In this document: positions 45,733-54,262 of the stretch, in pieces | How positions within the stretch are numbered: the first letter of the stretch is position 1 | How the letters are laid out: each line of letters starts with the position of its first letter | NCBI RefSeq assembly: GCF_900114215.1 | Contig: NZ_FOSG01000010.1 | Span: 172,476 to 236,475 of the forward strand | Direction: 5' to 3' | Length of the DNA stretch: 64,000 nt | Origin: Streptomyces mangrovi | GTDB taxonomy: Bacteria; Actinomycetota; Actinomycetes; Streptomycetales; Streptomycetaceae | The notes under the pieces: generated by a model | Database searches by the model: none | The model's input: the letters and a program-made list of their open reading frames with translations, nothing else | What the model was told of the DNA's origin: nothing | Position numbers and translations under genes: made by a program

Positions 45733-46542
45733 ATGATCGACGACGAACTGCTGACGGGGGTCGAGGAGGCCGTGCGCAAGGCCGCCGCGGCCGAGGTCAT
45801 GCCGCGCTGGCGGCAGCTGGCCGCCCACGAGGTGACCGAGAAGAGCGGCCCGCACGATCTGGTGACCGTCGCCGACCGGCGCGCCGAGGAGCACCTGACC
45901 GGGGCCCTGACCGCGCTGCTGCCCGGCTCGGTGGTCGTCGGCGAGGAGGCGGTGCACGACAACCCGGCGGTCTATCGCGCGCTGGGCGGCGAGGCGCCGG
46001 TGTGGATCGTGGACCCGGTGGACGGCACACGCCAGTTCGTCCACGGCGACCCCGGATTCTGCACCCTGGTGGCCCTCGCCCACGGCGATACGCTGCTGGC
46101 CTCCTGGACGTACGCGCCCGCCCGCGAGGAACTGGCCGTCGCCGTGCGCGGCGAGGGAGCACGGCTCAACGGCGAGGAGATCCGCTCCGGCGGCCCCGCG
46201 CCGGACGCGCCCCTGGAGGTCGCCCACTCGCACCCGGACTTCACCACCGACGCGCAGAAGCGCTCCCTGGAGGGCCTGTACACCGACGAGGTCAGGCCCC
46301 GGCCGTGCGGCTCGGCGGGTCTGGAGTACCTGAACGTGGCGCGCGGCGCGCTCGACGCGGTGGCCTTCACCTGGGAGAACGCCTGGGACCACGCCGCCGG
46401 GCTGCTGCTGGTGGCCGAGGCGGGCGGCGGCCACGCCACGCTCACCGGGGAACCGTTCCGCCTGGCGGGCGGCAACGCGCTGCCCTTCACCGCCGCCCGG
46501 GACGCGCTGACGGTGCGTCGTATCCTCTCCCTGCTGGCCTGA
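45733..46542 (+). CDS. Inositol-monophosphatase family phosphatase
   Basis: A 269-residue Mg2+-dependent phosphatase. The metal sites are visible: Glu in VGEEAV near residue 77, DPVDGTRQF near residue 95, and WDHAAGLLLVAEAGG near residue 217. Family members hydrolyse inositol phosphate, fructose-1,6-bisphosphate, histidinol phosphate or PAP; R-Q after the DGT motif does not decide the substrate. It is followed 36 bases later by the flavin oxidoreductase gene, possibly an operon. Confidence 0.92.
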   Translation: MIDDELLTGVEEAVRKAAAAEVMPRWRQLAAHEVTEKSGPHDLVTVADRRAEEHLTGALTALLPGSVVVGEEAVHDNPAVYRALGGEAPVWIVDPVDGTRQFVHGDPGFCTLVALAHGDTLLASWTYAPAREELAVAVRGEGARLNGEEIRSGGPAPDAPLEVAHSHPDFTTDAQKRSLEGLYTDEVRPRPCGSAGLEYLNVARGALDAVAFTWENAWDHAAGLLLVAEAGGGHATLTGEPFRLAGGNALPFTAARDALTVRRILSLLA

Positions 46543-46578
46543 ACCGGTCAGACCTCAGCGCCGAGGGGAGAAACCGAC

Positions 46579-48003
46579 GTGGCGTCGATGCGGGACGTGG
46601 TCGTGGTGGGAGCCGGTCCGAACGGGCTGACCGCCGCGGTGGAGCTGGCCCGGCGGGGCTTCTCCGTCGAGCTGTTCGAGGCGATGGAGTCGGTCGGGGG
46701 AGGGGCGCGCACCGAGGAGCTGACGCTGCCCGGCTTCCGGCACGACCCCTGCTCGGCCGTGCACCCGCTGGGCGTCGGCTCGCCCGCCTTCTCCGCGATG
46801 CCGCTCACCGAGCGGTACGGCCTTGAGTGGCTCCACCCCGAACTGCCCCTGGCCCACCCCTTCCCCGACGGCACGGCCGGGGTGCTGGCCCGCTCTCCGG
46901 CCGAGACGGCCGCCTCCTTCGGGCCGCGCGACGCGGGGACGTACCGCCGGCTGGTGGCGCCGTTCCTGGGCCGCTGGACGACCCTGGTCGGGGACTTCTT
47001 CAAGGTGCCGTGGGACGGGCTGCCCCGCGACCCGGTCACCCTGGCCCGCTTCGGGCTGCTGGGGCTGCGGCCGGTGGACTGGCTGGTGCGCCGCTTCCGC
47101 GACGACACCGCCCGCGCGCTGATGTTCGGGCTGGCCGCCCACGCCATCGGCCCGACCACCTCGCCCGCCACCGGCGGCATCGCCCTGGTCTTCGCACTGG
47201 CCGCGCACGAGGTCGGCTGGCCGATGCCGCGCGGCGGCTCGCAGTCCCTGTCCGACGCGCTCGCCGCCTACCTGCGCGACCTGGGCGGACAGATCCACAC
47301 CGGGGTGGAGGTGCGGCGGCTGGACGAGCTGCCGCCCGCCCGCGCCTACGTCTTCGACACCTCGCCCACCGCGCTGGCCCGCATCGCCGGACTGGGCGAC
47401 GCCTACCGGCACTTCCGCTACGGCGCCGGCGTCTTCAAGATCGACTACGCCCTGGACGGACCGGTCCCGTGGGCTTCCGAGGAAGCCCGCCGCGCCGGGA
47501 CCGTCCACATCGGCCCCTCCAGCGGCGAGATCGCCGCCGCGCTGCGCGCCGCCTCCACCGAGGGCGTCCGGCCCGACCCGCCGTTCCTGATCACCGCCCA
47601 GCCCACCGTGGTCGACCCGGGCCGGGCGCCGGAGGGCAAACACGTCTTCTGGGTGTACGGCCATGTGCCGCGCGGCTGGAGCGGGGACGCCACCGAGGCG
47701 ATCGAGCGGCAGATCGAGCGCTTCGCGCCAGGCTTCCGCGACCGGGTGCTGGCCCGCGCCACCGCCGGGCCGCCGGAGCTGGCGACCCGCAACGCCAACT
47801 ACGTCGGCGGCGACATCGCCTGCGGCGCCTTCACCGGGCTCCAGACGCTGCTGCGGCCGGGGCTCGCCCGTATCCCGTACGCCACCGCCCACCCGGCCGT
47901 CTTCCTGTGCTCGTCGGCCACCTGGCCGGGCCCGGGCGTCCACGGCATGCCCGGCCACAACGCGGCCAAGGCGGTCTGGCGCCGCCTGCGGGCGCGCGCA
48001 TAG
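46579..48003 (+). CDS. FAD-dependent oxidoreductase (phytoene-desaturase-like)
   Basis: A 474-residue flavoprotein. VVVVGAGPNGLTAAVELARRG near residue 6 is the dinucleotide-binding fold, with acidic Glu after the second strand (VELFEAMES). Further family landmarks are GGIALVFALAAHEVGWPMPRGGS near residue 195 and the C-terminal GPGVHGMPGHNAAKA that closes the FAD site. This group (RetSat/CrtI-like) oxidises or desaturates unknown substrates; no carotenoid genes are nearby. GTG 46579 follows GGGGAG. A long composite hairpin follows the stop. Confidence 0.9.
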   Translation: MASMRDVVVVGAGPNGLTAAVELARRGFSVELFEAMESVGGGARTEELTLPGFRHDPCSAVHPLGVGSPAFSAMPLTERYGLEWLHPELPLAHPFPDGTAGVLARSPAETAASFGPRDAGTYRRLVAPFLGRWTTLVGDFFKVPWDGLPRDPVTLARFGLLGLRPVDWLVRRFRDDTARALMFGLAAHAIGPTTSPATGGIALVFALAAHEVGWPMPRGGSQSLSDALAAYLRDLGGQIHTGVEVRRLDELPPARAYVFDTSPTALARIAGLGDAYRHFRYGAGVFKIDYALDGPVPWASEEARRAGTVHIGPSSGEIAAALRAASTEGVRPDPPFLITAQPTVVDPGRAPEGKHVFWVYGHVPRGWSGDATEAIERQIERFAPGFRDRVLARATAGPPELATRNANYVGGDIACGAFTGLQTLLRPGLARIPYATAHPAVFLCSSATWPGPGVHGMPGHNAAKAVWRRLRARA

Positions 48004-48009
48004 CGTGCC

Positions 48010-48064
48010 GCACGGACCCGTCCGGCCGGGCCCGGGAGCCCGGCCCCGGCGGACGGGTCCGTGC
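48010..48064. terminator. Composite hairpin after the FAD oxidoreductase
   Basis: A 15-bp outer stem (48010-48024 with 48050-48064) encloses an inner 8-bp stem (48024-48031 with 48038-48045). It separates the oxidoreductase from vapB. Confidence 0.78.
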
Positions 48065-48094
48065 GACGGGCTCCCCGCCCGGCCGGGCGAGGGC

Positions 48095-48100
48095 TAGAGT
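48095..48100 (+). promoter_or_regulatory. Candidate leaderless -10 element (TAGAGT)
   Basis: TAGAGT is followed by exactly 6 nt and ATG 48107 of the VapB-like gene; no Shine-Dalgarno site is seen. Confidence 0.55.
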
Positions 48101-48106
48101 GCCGCC

Positions 48107-48310
48107 ATGGCGAAGACGGAGATCTCGCTCGACACCGAACTGGTCGTCGAGGTCATGGTGCTGAGCGGGATCGGCAACCCCCGCGACGCGATCGAGGCGG
48201 TCGTGCGCGACTACGTCGTGCGCGGTCACCGCACGGAGACGCGGACGGGCGAGGAGGCGGAGACCCGGCTGCGGGAGATCGACACAACGCCCAGGATCCA
48301 GGAGGGCTGA
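48107..48310 (+). CDS. Orphan VapB-type antitoxin-like protein
   Basis: A 67-residue protein. MAKTEISLDTELVVEVM is the ribbon strand and first helix of a ribbon-helix-helix DNA-binding protein of the VapB type, followed by DAIEAVVRDYVVRG. The tail (EAETRLREIDTTPRIQEG) is the part that would contact a toxin. No PIN-domain VapC frame follows: the next gene is a converging transporter after a strong terminator. It may be an autoregulator, a solitary antitoxin, or a partner of an unlinked toxin. Confidence 0.82.
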   Translation: MAKTEISLDTELVVEVMVLSGIGNPRDAIEAVVRDYVVRGHRTETRTGEEAETRLREIDTTPRIQEG

Positions 48311-48368
48311 GCCCGTCGCAGGGGGCGGGCCCGGCGTCCGGAGCCGGCTGGTTCGGGCGCGTGCGCCG

Positions 48369-48405
48369 GCCTCTCCCGGCGGGGCGGGACCCCGCCGGGA
48401 GAGGC
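48369..48405. terminator. Convergent hairpin between vapB-like gene and BCCT gene
   Basis: A 16-bp perfect stem (48369-48384 with 48390-48405) and a 5-nt loop CGGGA. Confidence 0.8.
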
Positions 48406-48416
48406 GCCCGGAGGCG

Positions 48417-50132
48417 TCAGGAGTCCTGCGGGTCCTCGCCCTCCCGCGCCGGGGACTTGCCACCCCCGGCCGCCCGCCGCAGCCGCGGATGGCGACGGGC
48501 GCTCTGCTGCTCGCTGACGGCCTCGCCGACCATCGCCCGGATGGCCTCGCGCGCCCCGTGCAGCGGATGGTGGCGGGGCGGCCCGGCGCCCGGGTCCTCG
48601 CGCAGCTCCTTCACCAGCGACCAGCACAGCGCCAGCATCACCACGACGAAGGGCAGCGCCACCAGGATCGTCCCCGTCTTCAGCCCCTCCAGGCCGCCGG
48701 CGACCAGCAGCACGGCGGCCACCGAGGCCATCAGCACACCCCAGGTGACGACCAGCCACTCGCGCGGGTGCAGCGCGCCGCCGGAGGTCAGCGAGCCCAT
48801 CACCAGGGAGGCGGAGTCGGCGCTGGTGACGAAGTAGGTCATCACCAGGATCATCGCGATCACCGAGGTGACCGTGCCCAGCGGCAGTGCGTCCAGCAGA
48901 CCGAACAGCGAGGCCTCCACGCCGTCCTCCAGCCGCCCGGCCATGTCCGCCTCGCCGGTGGCGTCCAGCCGCATGGCGCTGCCGCCCATCACGCAGAACC
49001 AGACGACCGTGACGCCGCTGGGTACCAGCAGGACGCCGGTCAGGAACTCGCGGATGGTGCGGCCGCGGGAGATGCGGGCGATGAAGGTGCCCACGAACGG
49101 TGCCCACGACAGCCACCACGCCCAGTAGAAGATCGTCCAGGTGCCCAGCCACTCCTTGTTGCCGAAGGCGCCGGTCCGGGAGGAGAGCACGACCAGGTCC
49201 TGGAGGTAGGCGCCGACTCCGGCCGGGATCGCGTCGAGGATGAACACGGTCGGGCCCAGCAGGAGGACGAAGAGCATCAGCGCGGCCGCGAGCACCACGT
49301 TCATGCTGCTGAGCCACTTGATGCCCCGGTGCAGTCCGGAGAAGGCCGAGACGACGAACGCGGCCGACAGCACCAGGATGACGAGCAGTTGCAGCTCCCG
49401 GGAGTCGTCCCAGCCGACCGTCAGGTTCAGGCCCTTGGCCACCTGGAGGGCGCCCAGGCCCAGGCTGGTGGCGGTGCCGAAGACCGTGGCGAACACGGCC
49501 AGCAGGTCGATGACCCGGCCGGGCCAGCCGTTCGCGCGGCGCTCGCCCAGCAGCGGGACGAAGACCGAACTGATGCGGTTGCCGCGGCCCTTGCGGAAGG
49601 TGACGTAGGCCAGGGCGAGGCCGGCCACGCCGTAGATCGCCCAGGGGTGCAGCGTCCAGTGGAAGAAGGAGTACTCCAGCGCGACGCGCTCGGCCGCGCC
49701 GCTGCCACTCTGGACGTCACCGAAGGGCGGCGGGTCGACGTAGTACGTCAGCGGCTCGCCGACGCCGTAGAACATCAGGCCGATGCCCATGCCGGCACTG
49801 AACATCATCGCGATCCACGCCAGGTTGGAGAACTCCGGTTCGTCGGAGTCCTTCCCGAGCCTGATCCGGCCGAAGCGGCTGACCGCGATCACCAGGCACA
49901 GCACCAGGAAGAGGTCGGCTGCCAGGGTGAACAGCCAGCCGAAGTTGCCCAGCACCCAGTTCAGCGCGGTGGTGGAGACGGAGGAGAAACCGTCCGTGCC
50001 GATGGCCGCCCAGGCCACCACGGCCAGCACGGTCACCACTCCGACGGCGATCACCCCGGTGTCCGGGGGCGGGTCCTTCCGGGCCGTCTCCGGGGCGGGC
50101 TCCCGGGGCGGATTACTCACATCGGTGCTCAT
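48417..50132 (-). CDS. BCCT family compatible-solute transporter
   Basis: A 571-residue transporter with about 12 helices. The substrate-site signature MFSAGMGIGLMFYGVGEPL is near residue 109, and the family Trp-rich segment WTIFYWAWWLSWAPFVGTFIARISRGR near residue 325 (landmark only). It probably imports glycine betaine, choline or ectoine with Na+ or H+, giving osmoprotection. A long charged C-terminal tail (RHHPLHGAREAIRAMVGEA onward) may sense osmotic strength, as in BetP. ATG 50132 is chosen; TTG 50141 in frame is possible. Confidence 0.94.
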   Translation of the reverse strand: MSTDVSNPPREPAPETARKDPPPDTGVIAVGVVTVLAVVAWAAIGTDGFSSVSTTALNWVLGNFGWLFTLAADLFLVLCLVIAVSRFGRIRLGKDSDEPEFSNLAWIAMMFSAGMGIGLMFYGVGEPLTYYVDPPPFGDVQSGSGAAERVALEYSFFHWTLHPWAIYGVAGLALAYVTFRKGRGNRISSVFVPLLGERRANGWPGRVIDLLAVFATVFGTATSLGLGALQVAKGLNLTVGWDDSRELQLLVILVLSAAFVVSAFSGLHRGIKWLSSMNVVLAAALMLFVLLLGPTVFILDAIPAGVGAYLQDLVVLSSRTGAFGNKEWLGTWTIFYWAWWLSWAPFVGTFIARISRGRTIREFLTGVLLVPSGVTVVWFCVMGGSAMRLDATGEADMAGRLEDGVEASLFGLLDALPLGTVTSVIAMILVMTYFVTSADSASLVMGSLTSGGALHPREWLVVTWGVLMASVAAVLLVAGGLEGLKTGTILVALPFVVVMLALCWSLVKELREDPGAGPPRHHPLHGAREAIRAMVGEAVSEQQSARRHPRLRRAAGGGKSPAREGEDPQDS

Positions 50133-50282
50133 ATCACCCAACTATGAAATGGTTCTTCCGGTTCGTCGGACGGGCGCGCCGAGCGGTCGCGGGCCGTCCG
50201 AGGGCGCATCGTGGTTCCGCGTGCCCGCCGCCGATAGGGTCTAGACGGCGCGACAGCCTGTTCGAGACACGAGAGAGACCGC

Positions 50283-51431
50283 GTGGAAACGACACACACC
50301 GAGACAGGCCGCGTGCTGATCGCCGCGGACAAGTTCAAGGGGTCGCTCACCGCCGCCCAGGTGGCCGAGCACACCGCGGCCGGGATCCGCCGGGCCCGCC
50401 CCGGCACCGGGGTCGAGGCGCTGCCCGTCGCGGACGGCGGCGACGGCACCGTCGACGCGGCGGTCGCCGCCGGGTTCGCGCTGCGCCAGACGGCGGTCAC
50501 CGGGCCGCTGGGCAAGGCGGTCACCGCCTCCTACGCGCTGCGCGGCGACACCGCCGTGGTGGAGATGGCCCAGGCCTCCGGCCTCCAGAAGATGCCCGAG
50601 GGCGTCCTCGCCCCGCTGTCGGCCACCACCTACGGCACCGGTGAGCTGCTGCTCGCGGCGCTGGAGGCCGGAGCGCGCACCGTCGTCCTCGGCGTGGGCG
50701 GCTCCGCCACCACCGACGGCGGCGCGGGCATGCTCACCGCGCTCGGAGCCCGCCTCCTCGACGCCGGCGGCAACCCCCTCCAGCCCGGCGGCGGACCGCT
50801 GCGCCATCTGGCGACGGCCGACCTGTCGGGCCTGGACCCGAGGCTGAAGGACATCGAGATCGTCCTGGCGAGCGATGTCGACAACCCGCTCACCGGCCCC
50901 CACGGAGCCGCGGCCGTCTACGGCCCCCAGAAGGGCGCGCGGGAGGCGGACGTGGAGTTTCTGGATTCCGCGCTGGCCCACTACGCCCGCGTGCTGGAGA
51001 CCGTTCTCGGCCCGCGCGCCGCGCGGCTGGCCCGGCGGCCCGGCGCGGGCGCGGCCGGCGGCGTCGGCTACGCCGCCCTGGCCGCGCTCGACGCCTCCTT
51101 CCGGCCCGGCATCGAGGTGCTGCTGGACGTACTGGGCTTCGCCGACGCCCTGGAGCGCGCCGATCTGGTGATCACCGGCGAGGGCTCGCTGGACGCCCAG
51201 ACCCTGCGCGGCAAGGCCCCCGCCGGGGTGGCCGCCGCCGCCCGCCGGGCGGGCCGGCCCGTGGTCGCGGTCTGCGGGCGCCTGGCCATCGGCGAGGACG
51301 AACTGCGGGCCGCCGGGATCGAGGCGGCGTACGCCCTGGCCGACCTCGAACCGGACCCGGTCGTCTGCATGGCGCAGGCCGGGCCGCTGCTGGAGCGGGC
51401 GGCCGAGCGGCTGGCGGCCGAACGCCTGTGA
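50283..51431 (+). CDS. glxK: Glycerate kinase
   Basis: A 382-residue kinase phosphorylating D-glycerate. Typical segments are all present: ADKFKGSLTAAQVA at the start, VADGGDGTVDA near residue 49, GVGGSATTDGGAG near 139, DVDNPLTGPHGAA near 198 and TGEGSLDAQT near 299. GTG 50283 has GAGAGA upstream. With glyoxylate made elsewhere in the window, it could belong to a glyoxylate/glycerate salvage route, but neighbours do not confirm this. A strong hairpin follows the stop. Confidence 0.95.
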   Translation: METTHTETGRVLIAADKFKGSLTAAQVAEHTAAGIRRARPGTGVEALPVADGGDGTVDAAVAAGFALRQTAVTGPLGKAVTASYALRGDTAVVEMAQASGLQKMPEGVLAPLSATTYGTGELLLAALEAGARTVVLGVGGSATTDGGAGMLTALGARLLDAGGNPLQPGGGPLRHLATADLSGLDPRLKDIEIVLASDVDNPLTGPHGAAAVYGPQKGAREADVEFLDSALAHYARVLETVLGPRAARLARRPGAGAAGGVGYAALAALDASFRPGIEVLLDVLGFADALERADLVITGEGSLDAQTLRGKAPAGVAAAARRAGRPVVAVCGRLAIGEDELRAAGIEAAYALADLEPDPVVCMAQAGPLLERAAERLAAERL

Positions 51432-51437
51432 CCTGCC

Positions 51438-51476
51438 CCGAAGGCCCGGACCGCCCCGCGCGGTCCGGGCCTTCGG
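51438..51476. terminator. Hairpin terminator after glycerate kinase
   Basis: A 16-bp perfect stem (51438-51453 with 51461-51476) and a 7-nt loop. The rest of the gap up to 51717 is expected to hold the liv operon promoter; no element is certain. Confidence 0.8.
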
Positions 51477-51717
51477 CCTGTCCGGCGCGGCCCCCCTCCC
51501 GTGCCCCCTTTCGCCCTCTTCCGTGACACCCCGCCATCCGCCCGGGAGCGGAGGCCGCGGGTCCGCTGTGCCCGTGCACAGCCGGGCCCGGGCACCTCTG
51601 GTCACCGGCAGCGATTCGCCCACCGGCCGTGGACGGCCCTTCGCGGCCGGTGCTGGGGTGAGCGCCGTGATCCCGGTGGAGCCCACCGGGGGACAGGACG
51701 GAAGAAGAGGAGGGCCG

Positions 51718-52554
51718 ATGACGGCCGCTTCGCTGGAGGTCCGGGAGGTGTCCGTGGGCTACGGCCCGGTACGGGCGCTGAACTCGGTCTCCGTTGATGT
51801 ACCCGAGGGCGCGGTGGTCGCCGTCCTCGGCGGCAACGGCGCCGGCAAGACCACCCTGCTGCGCGCGGTCTCGCGCACCCTGCGCTTCCACGGCGGGACG
51901 ATCGCCTCCGGCACGGTCTCCTTCGCCGGACGGCGGCTGGACGGCCTCACCCCCGCCCAGGTGGTGGCCGCCGGGGTGGTGCAGGTGCCCGAGGGGCGGC
52001 AGGTGTTCGCCCGGATGACCGTGGCCGACAACCTCCGCGCCGGCGCGCTCGGCGCGACCGGGGGCCGCCGGGCGGCCGCCGAGGCGCAGGCGCGGGTCCA
52101 CGAGCTGTTCCCGGTGCTGGCCGAGCGGGCGCACCAGCGGGCCGGACTGCTCTCCGGCGGCGAGCAGCAGATGCTCGCCATGGGCCGCGCCCTGATGGCC
52201 CGCCCCAAGCTGCTGCTCCTGGACGAGCCCTCCCTCGGCCTGGCCCCCCTGATGGCCGACCGGATCGCCGAGACCGTACGGGAGATCAACGCCCAGGGCA
52301 CCTCGGTACTGCTGGTCGAGCAGAACGCGGCGATCGCGCTGCGGCTGGCCTCCCGCGCGGTCGTCCTGGAGGTGGGGGAGGTGGTCCTGGCCGGGGACGC
52401 GGACGAACTCGCCGCCTCCGACGAGGTACGCCGCCGCTACCTGGGCGTCACCGACGACGCCGGGCACCCCGGCGCCCCGGAGGGCGCCGGCGCCGAGGGC
52501 GTGTCCGGAGGAGTCCCGCGCCCGGCCGCGACCCTGCGCAGGTGGTCGGCGTGA
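51718..52554 (+). CDS. livF: Branched-chain amino-acid ABC transporter ATPase LivF
   Basis: A 278-residue ATPase and the first gene of a five-gene importer operon. Walker A GGNGAGKTT near residue 40, the LivF-typical VQVPEGRQVFARMTV near residue 88, signature LSGGEQQ near 146 and Walker B LLLLDEPS near 166 are intact. The C-terminal 35 residues are a Pro/Gly-rich extension. ATG 51718 follows AGAGGAGGG, ruling out the longer frame. Its stop overlaps livG. Gene order F-G-H-M-K is the reverse of the usual E. coli order. Confidence 0.95.
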   Translation: MTAASLEVREVSVGYGPVRALNSVSVDVPEGAVVAVLGGNGAGKTTLLRAVSRTLRFHGGTIASGTVSFAGRRLDGLTPAQVVAAGVVQVPEGRQVFARMTVADNLRAGALGATGGRRAAAEAQARVHELFPVLAERAHQRAGLLSGGEQQMLAMGRALMARPKLLLLDEPSLGLAPLMADRIAETVREINAQGTSVLLVEQNAAIALRLASRAVVLEVGEVVLAGDADELAASDEVRRRYLGVTDDAGHPGAPEGAGAEGVSGGVPRPAATLRRWSA

Positions 52555-53375
52555 GGACCTCCGGCACCCGGGAACCGGCACCGGCACCCGCCGGGGAGGA
52601 CGTCCCCGCGCTGCGGGTGGACGGCCTCACCGTCCGCTTCGCCGGGCTCACCGCGCTGGACGCCGTCTCCTTCACCGTCGAGCCGGGCAGCGTCCACGCC
52701 GTCATCGGCCCCAACGGCGCGGGCAAGTCCACCACCTTCAACGTCCTGTCCGGCGTCTACCGCGCGACCGCGGGCAGCGTCCGCTTCGGCGACGAGGAAC
52801 TGACCGGGCTGGCGCCGCACGCGATCGCCTCCCTCGGCGTGGCCCGCACCTTCCAGAACATCGCGCTCTCCCCGTACACCACGGTCGCCGACACGTTGAT
52901 GCTCGGCCGCCACCGGCTGACCCGCACCGGCTACCTGGCCGCCGGGCTCCGCCTGCCGCGGGCCGCGCGCGAGGCGGCCCGGCACCGCGAACGGGTGCGG
53001 GAGATAGCCGAGTTCACCGGTCTGGAGCCCTATCTGAACCAGCCCGCCGGCTCACTGCCGTACGGGCTGCAGAAGCTGGTCGAACTCGGCCGCGCGCTGT
53101 GCATGGAACCCCGGCTGCTGCTCCTGGACGAGCCCGTGGCCGGCATGACCGCCGACGAACGCCGCCGCACCGCGTCCCTGATCGCGGGTGTGCGCGAGGG
53201 GCTCGGCATCTCGATCGTCCTGGTGGAGCACGACATGGGAATGGTGATGCGGCTCGCCGACGCGGTGACCGTACTCGACTTCGGCCGCAGGATCGCCGAC
53301 GGCACACCCGACGAGGTCCAGCGCGACCCCGCGGTCGTCCGCGCCTATCTGGGACAGGAGGCGGCGAGCGCATGA
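52551..53375 (+). CDS. livG: Branched-chain amino-acid ABC transporter ATPase LivG
   Basis: A 274-residue ATPase pairing with LivF. Walker A GPNGAGKST near residue 55, the LivG-typical GVARTFQNIALSPYTTV near residue 97, and Walker B LLLLDEPVAGM near residue 189 are seen. The signature is LPYGLQK where LSYGxQR is usual, still functional in form. GTG 52551 overlaps the livF stop (GTGA) and has AGGTGG upstream; GTG 52542 is an alternative. Confidence 0.95.
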   Translation: MRTSGTREPAPAPAGEDVPALRVDGLTVRFAGLTALDAVSFTVEPGSVHAVIGPNGAGKSTTFNVLSGVYRATAGSVRFGDEELTGLAPHAIASLGVARTFQNIALSPYTTVADTLMLGRHRLTRTGYLAAGLRLPRAAREAARHRERVREIAEFTGLEPYLNQPAGSLPYGLQKLVELGRALCMEPRLLLLDEPVAGMTADERRRTASLIAGVREGLGISIVLVEHDMGMVMRLADAVTVLDFGRRIADGTPDEVQRDPAVVRAYLGQEAASA

Positions 53376-54262
53376 CGACCTTCGTCGAACTGCTGCTGAG
53401 CGGGCTGTCCATCGGCTCGGTCTACGCGCTGATCGCCCTCGGCTTCGTGATCATCTTCAAGGCGACCGAGGTGGTGAACTTCGCCCACGCCTCGCTGCTG
53501 CTGGCCGGCGGCTATCTGACCGCCGTCCTCCGGGACGACATCGGGTTCTGGGCGGCCCTGCTGGTGGGCGTCGCGGGCGCGGCGGCGGTGGGCGCGCTGG
53601 TGGAGTTCCTGGTGATCCGCCGCTACCGCGGACACGACCACAGCGTGCTGGCCATCGTCACCATCGGCGTCGACATCGTGCTGGTCACCGAGCTGACCCG
53701 GCAGATCGGCGCCCGCGTCCTGCCCATGGGCGACCCGTGGGGCGCTCAGGTGCTCACCCTCGGATCGGTCAGCATCCCGCAGACCCGGGTGGCCGCCTTC
53801 GTCACCGCCGCCCTCATCATCGGCGCCTTCCTGCTGGCCTTCCGCTTCACCTCCTGGGGCGTGGCGATGCGGGCGGTGGCCGAGCACCCCGAGACCGCGG
53901 CGCTGATGGGCATCCGGCTGGGCCGGGTGTCCTCCTCGGCCTGGGCGGTGGCGGGCGCACTGGCCACGGTCGCCGCCCTGTTCCTGACCGTCTTCCCCAC
54001 CCCCGGCCTGGAGCGCGGCACCTCCCTGGTGGCGCTCAAGGCCTTCCCCGCCGCGATCCTGGGCGGACTGGACTCCACCACCGGGGCCCTGGTCGGCGGG
54101 CTGGTCATCGGCGTCACCCAGTCCATGGCCGCCGGCTACCAGAGCGACCTGACCTTCCTGGGCCGGGGCATCGGCGACCTCGCCCCCTATCTGGTGATGC
54201 TCCTGGTCCTGCTGGTGCGTCCGGCGGGCCTGTTCGGAACGAGGGAGCTGTCCCGTGTCTGA
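53372..54262 (+). CDS. livH: Branched-chain amino-acid ABC transporter permease LivH
   Basis: A 296-residue permease with about eight helices. SGLSIGSVYALIALGFVIIFKATEVVNFAHA at the start and AEHPETAALMGIRLGRVS near residue 171 are LivH landmarks (first given as residues about 9-39). It pairs with LivM to form the channel. ATG 53372 overlaps the livG stop (ATGA). Confidence 0.95.
   Translation: MTTFVELLLSGLSIGSVYALIALGFVIIFKATEVVNFAHASLLLAGGYLTAVLRDDIGFWAALLVGVAGAAAVGALVEFLVIRRYRGHDHSVLAIVTIGVDIVLVTELTRQIGARVLPMGDPWGAQVLTLGSVSIPQTRVAAFVTAALIIGAFLLAFRFTSWGVAMRAVAEHPETAALMGIRLGRVSSSAWAVAGALATVAALFLTVFPTPGLERGTSLVALKAFPAAILGGLDSTTGALVGGLVIGVTQSMAAGYQSDLTFLGRGIGDLAPYLVMLLVLLVRPAGLFGTRELSRV

Noticed and set aside
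43672..46434. A 920-codon minus-strand frame opposite ggt and the inositol-phosphatase-like gene
   Set aside because: Shadow of real genes; no ribosome site or motif.
48311..48416. A VapC toxin gene after the VapB-like gene
   Set aside because: Only a 16-bp hairpin terminator and the end of the converging transporter are there.
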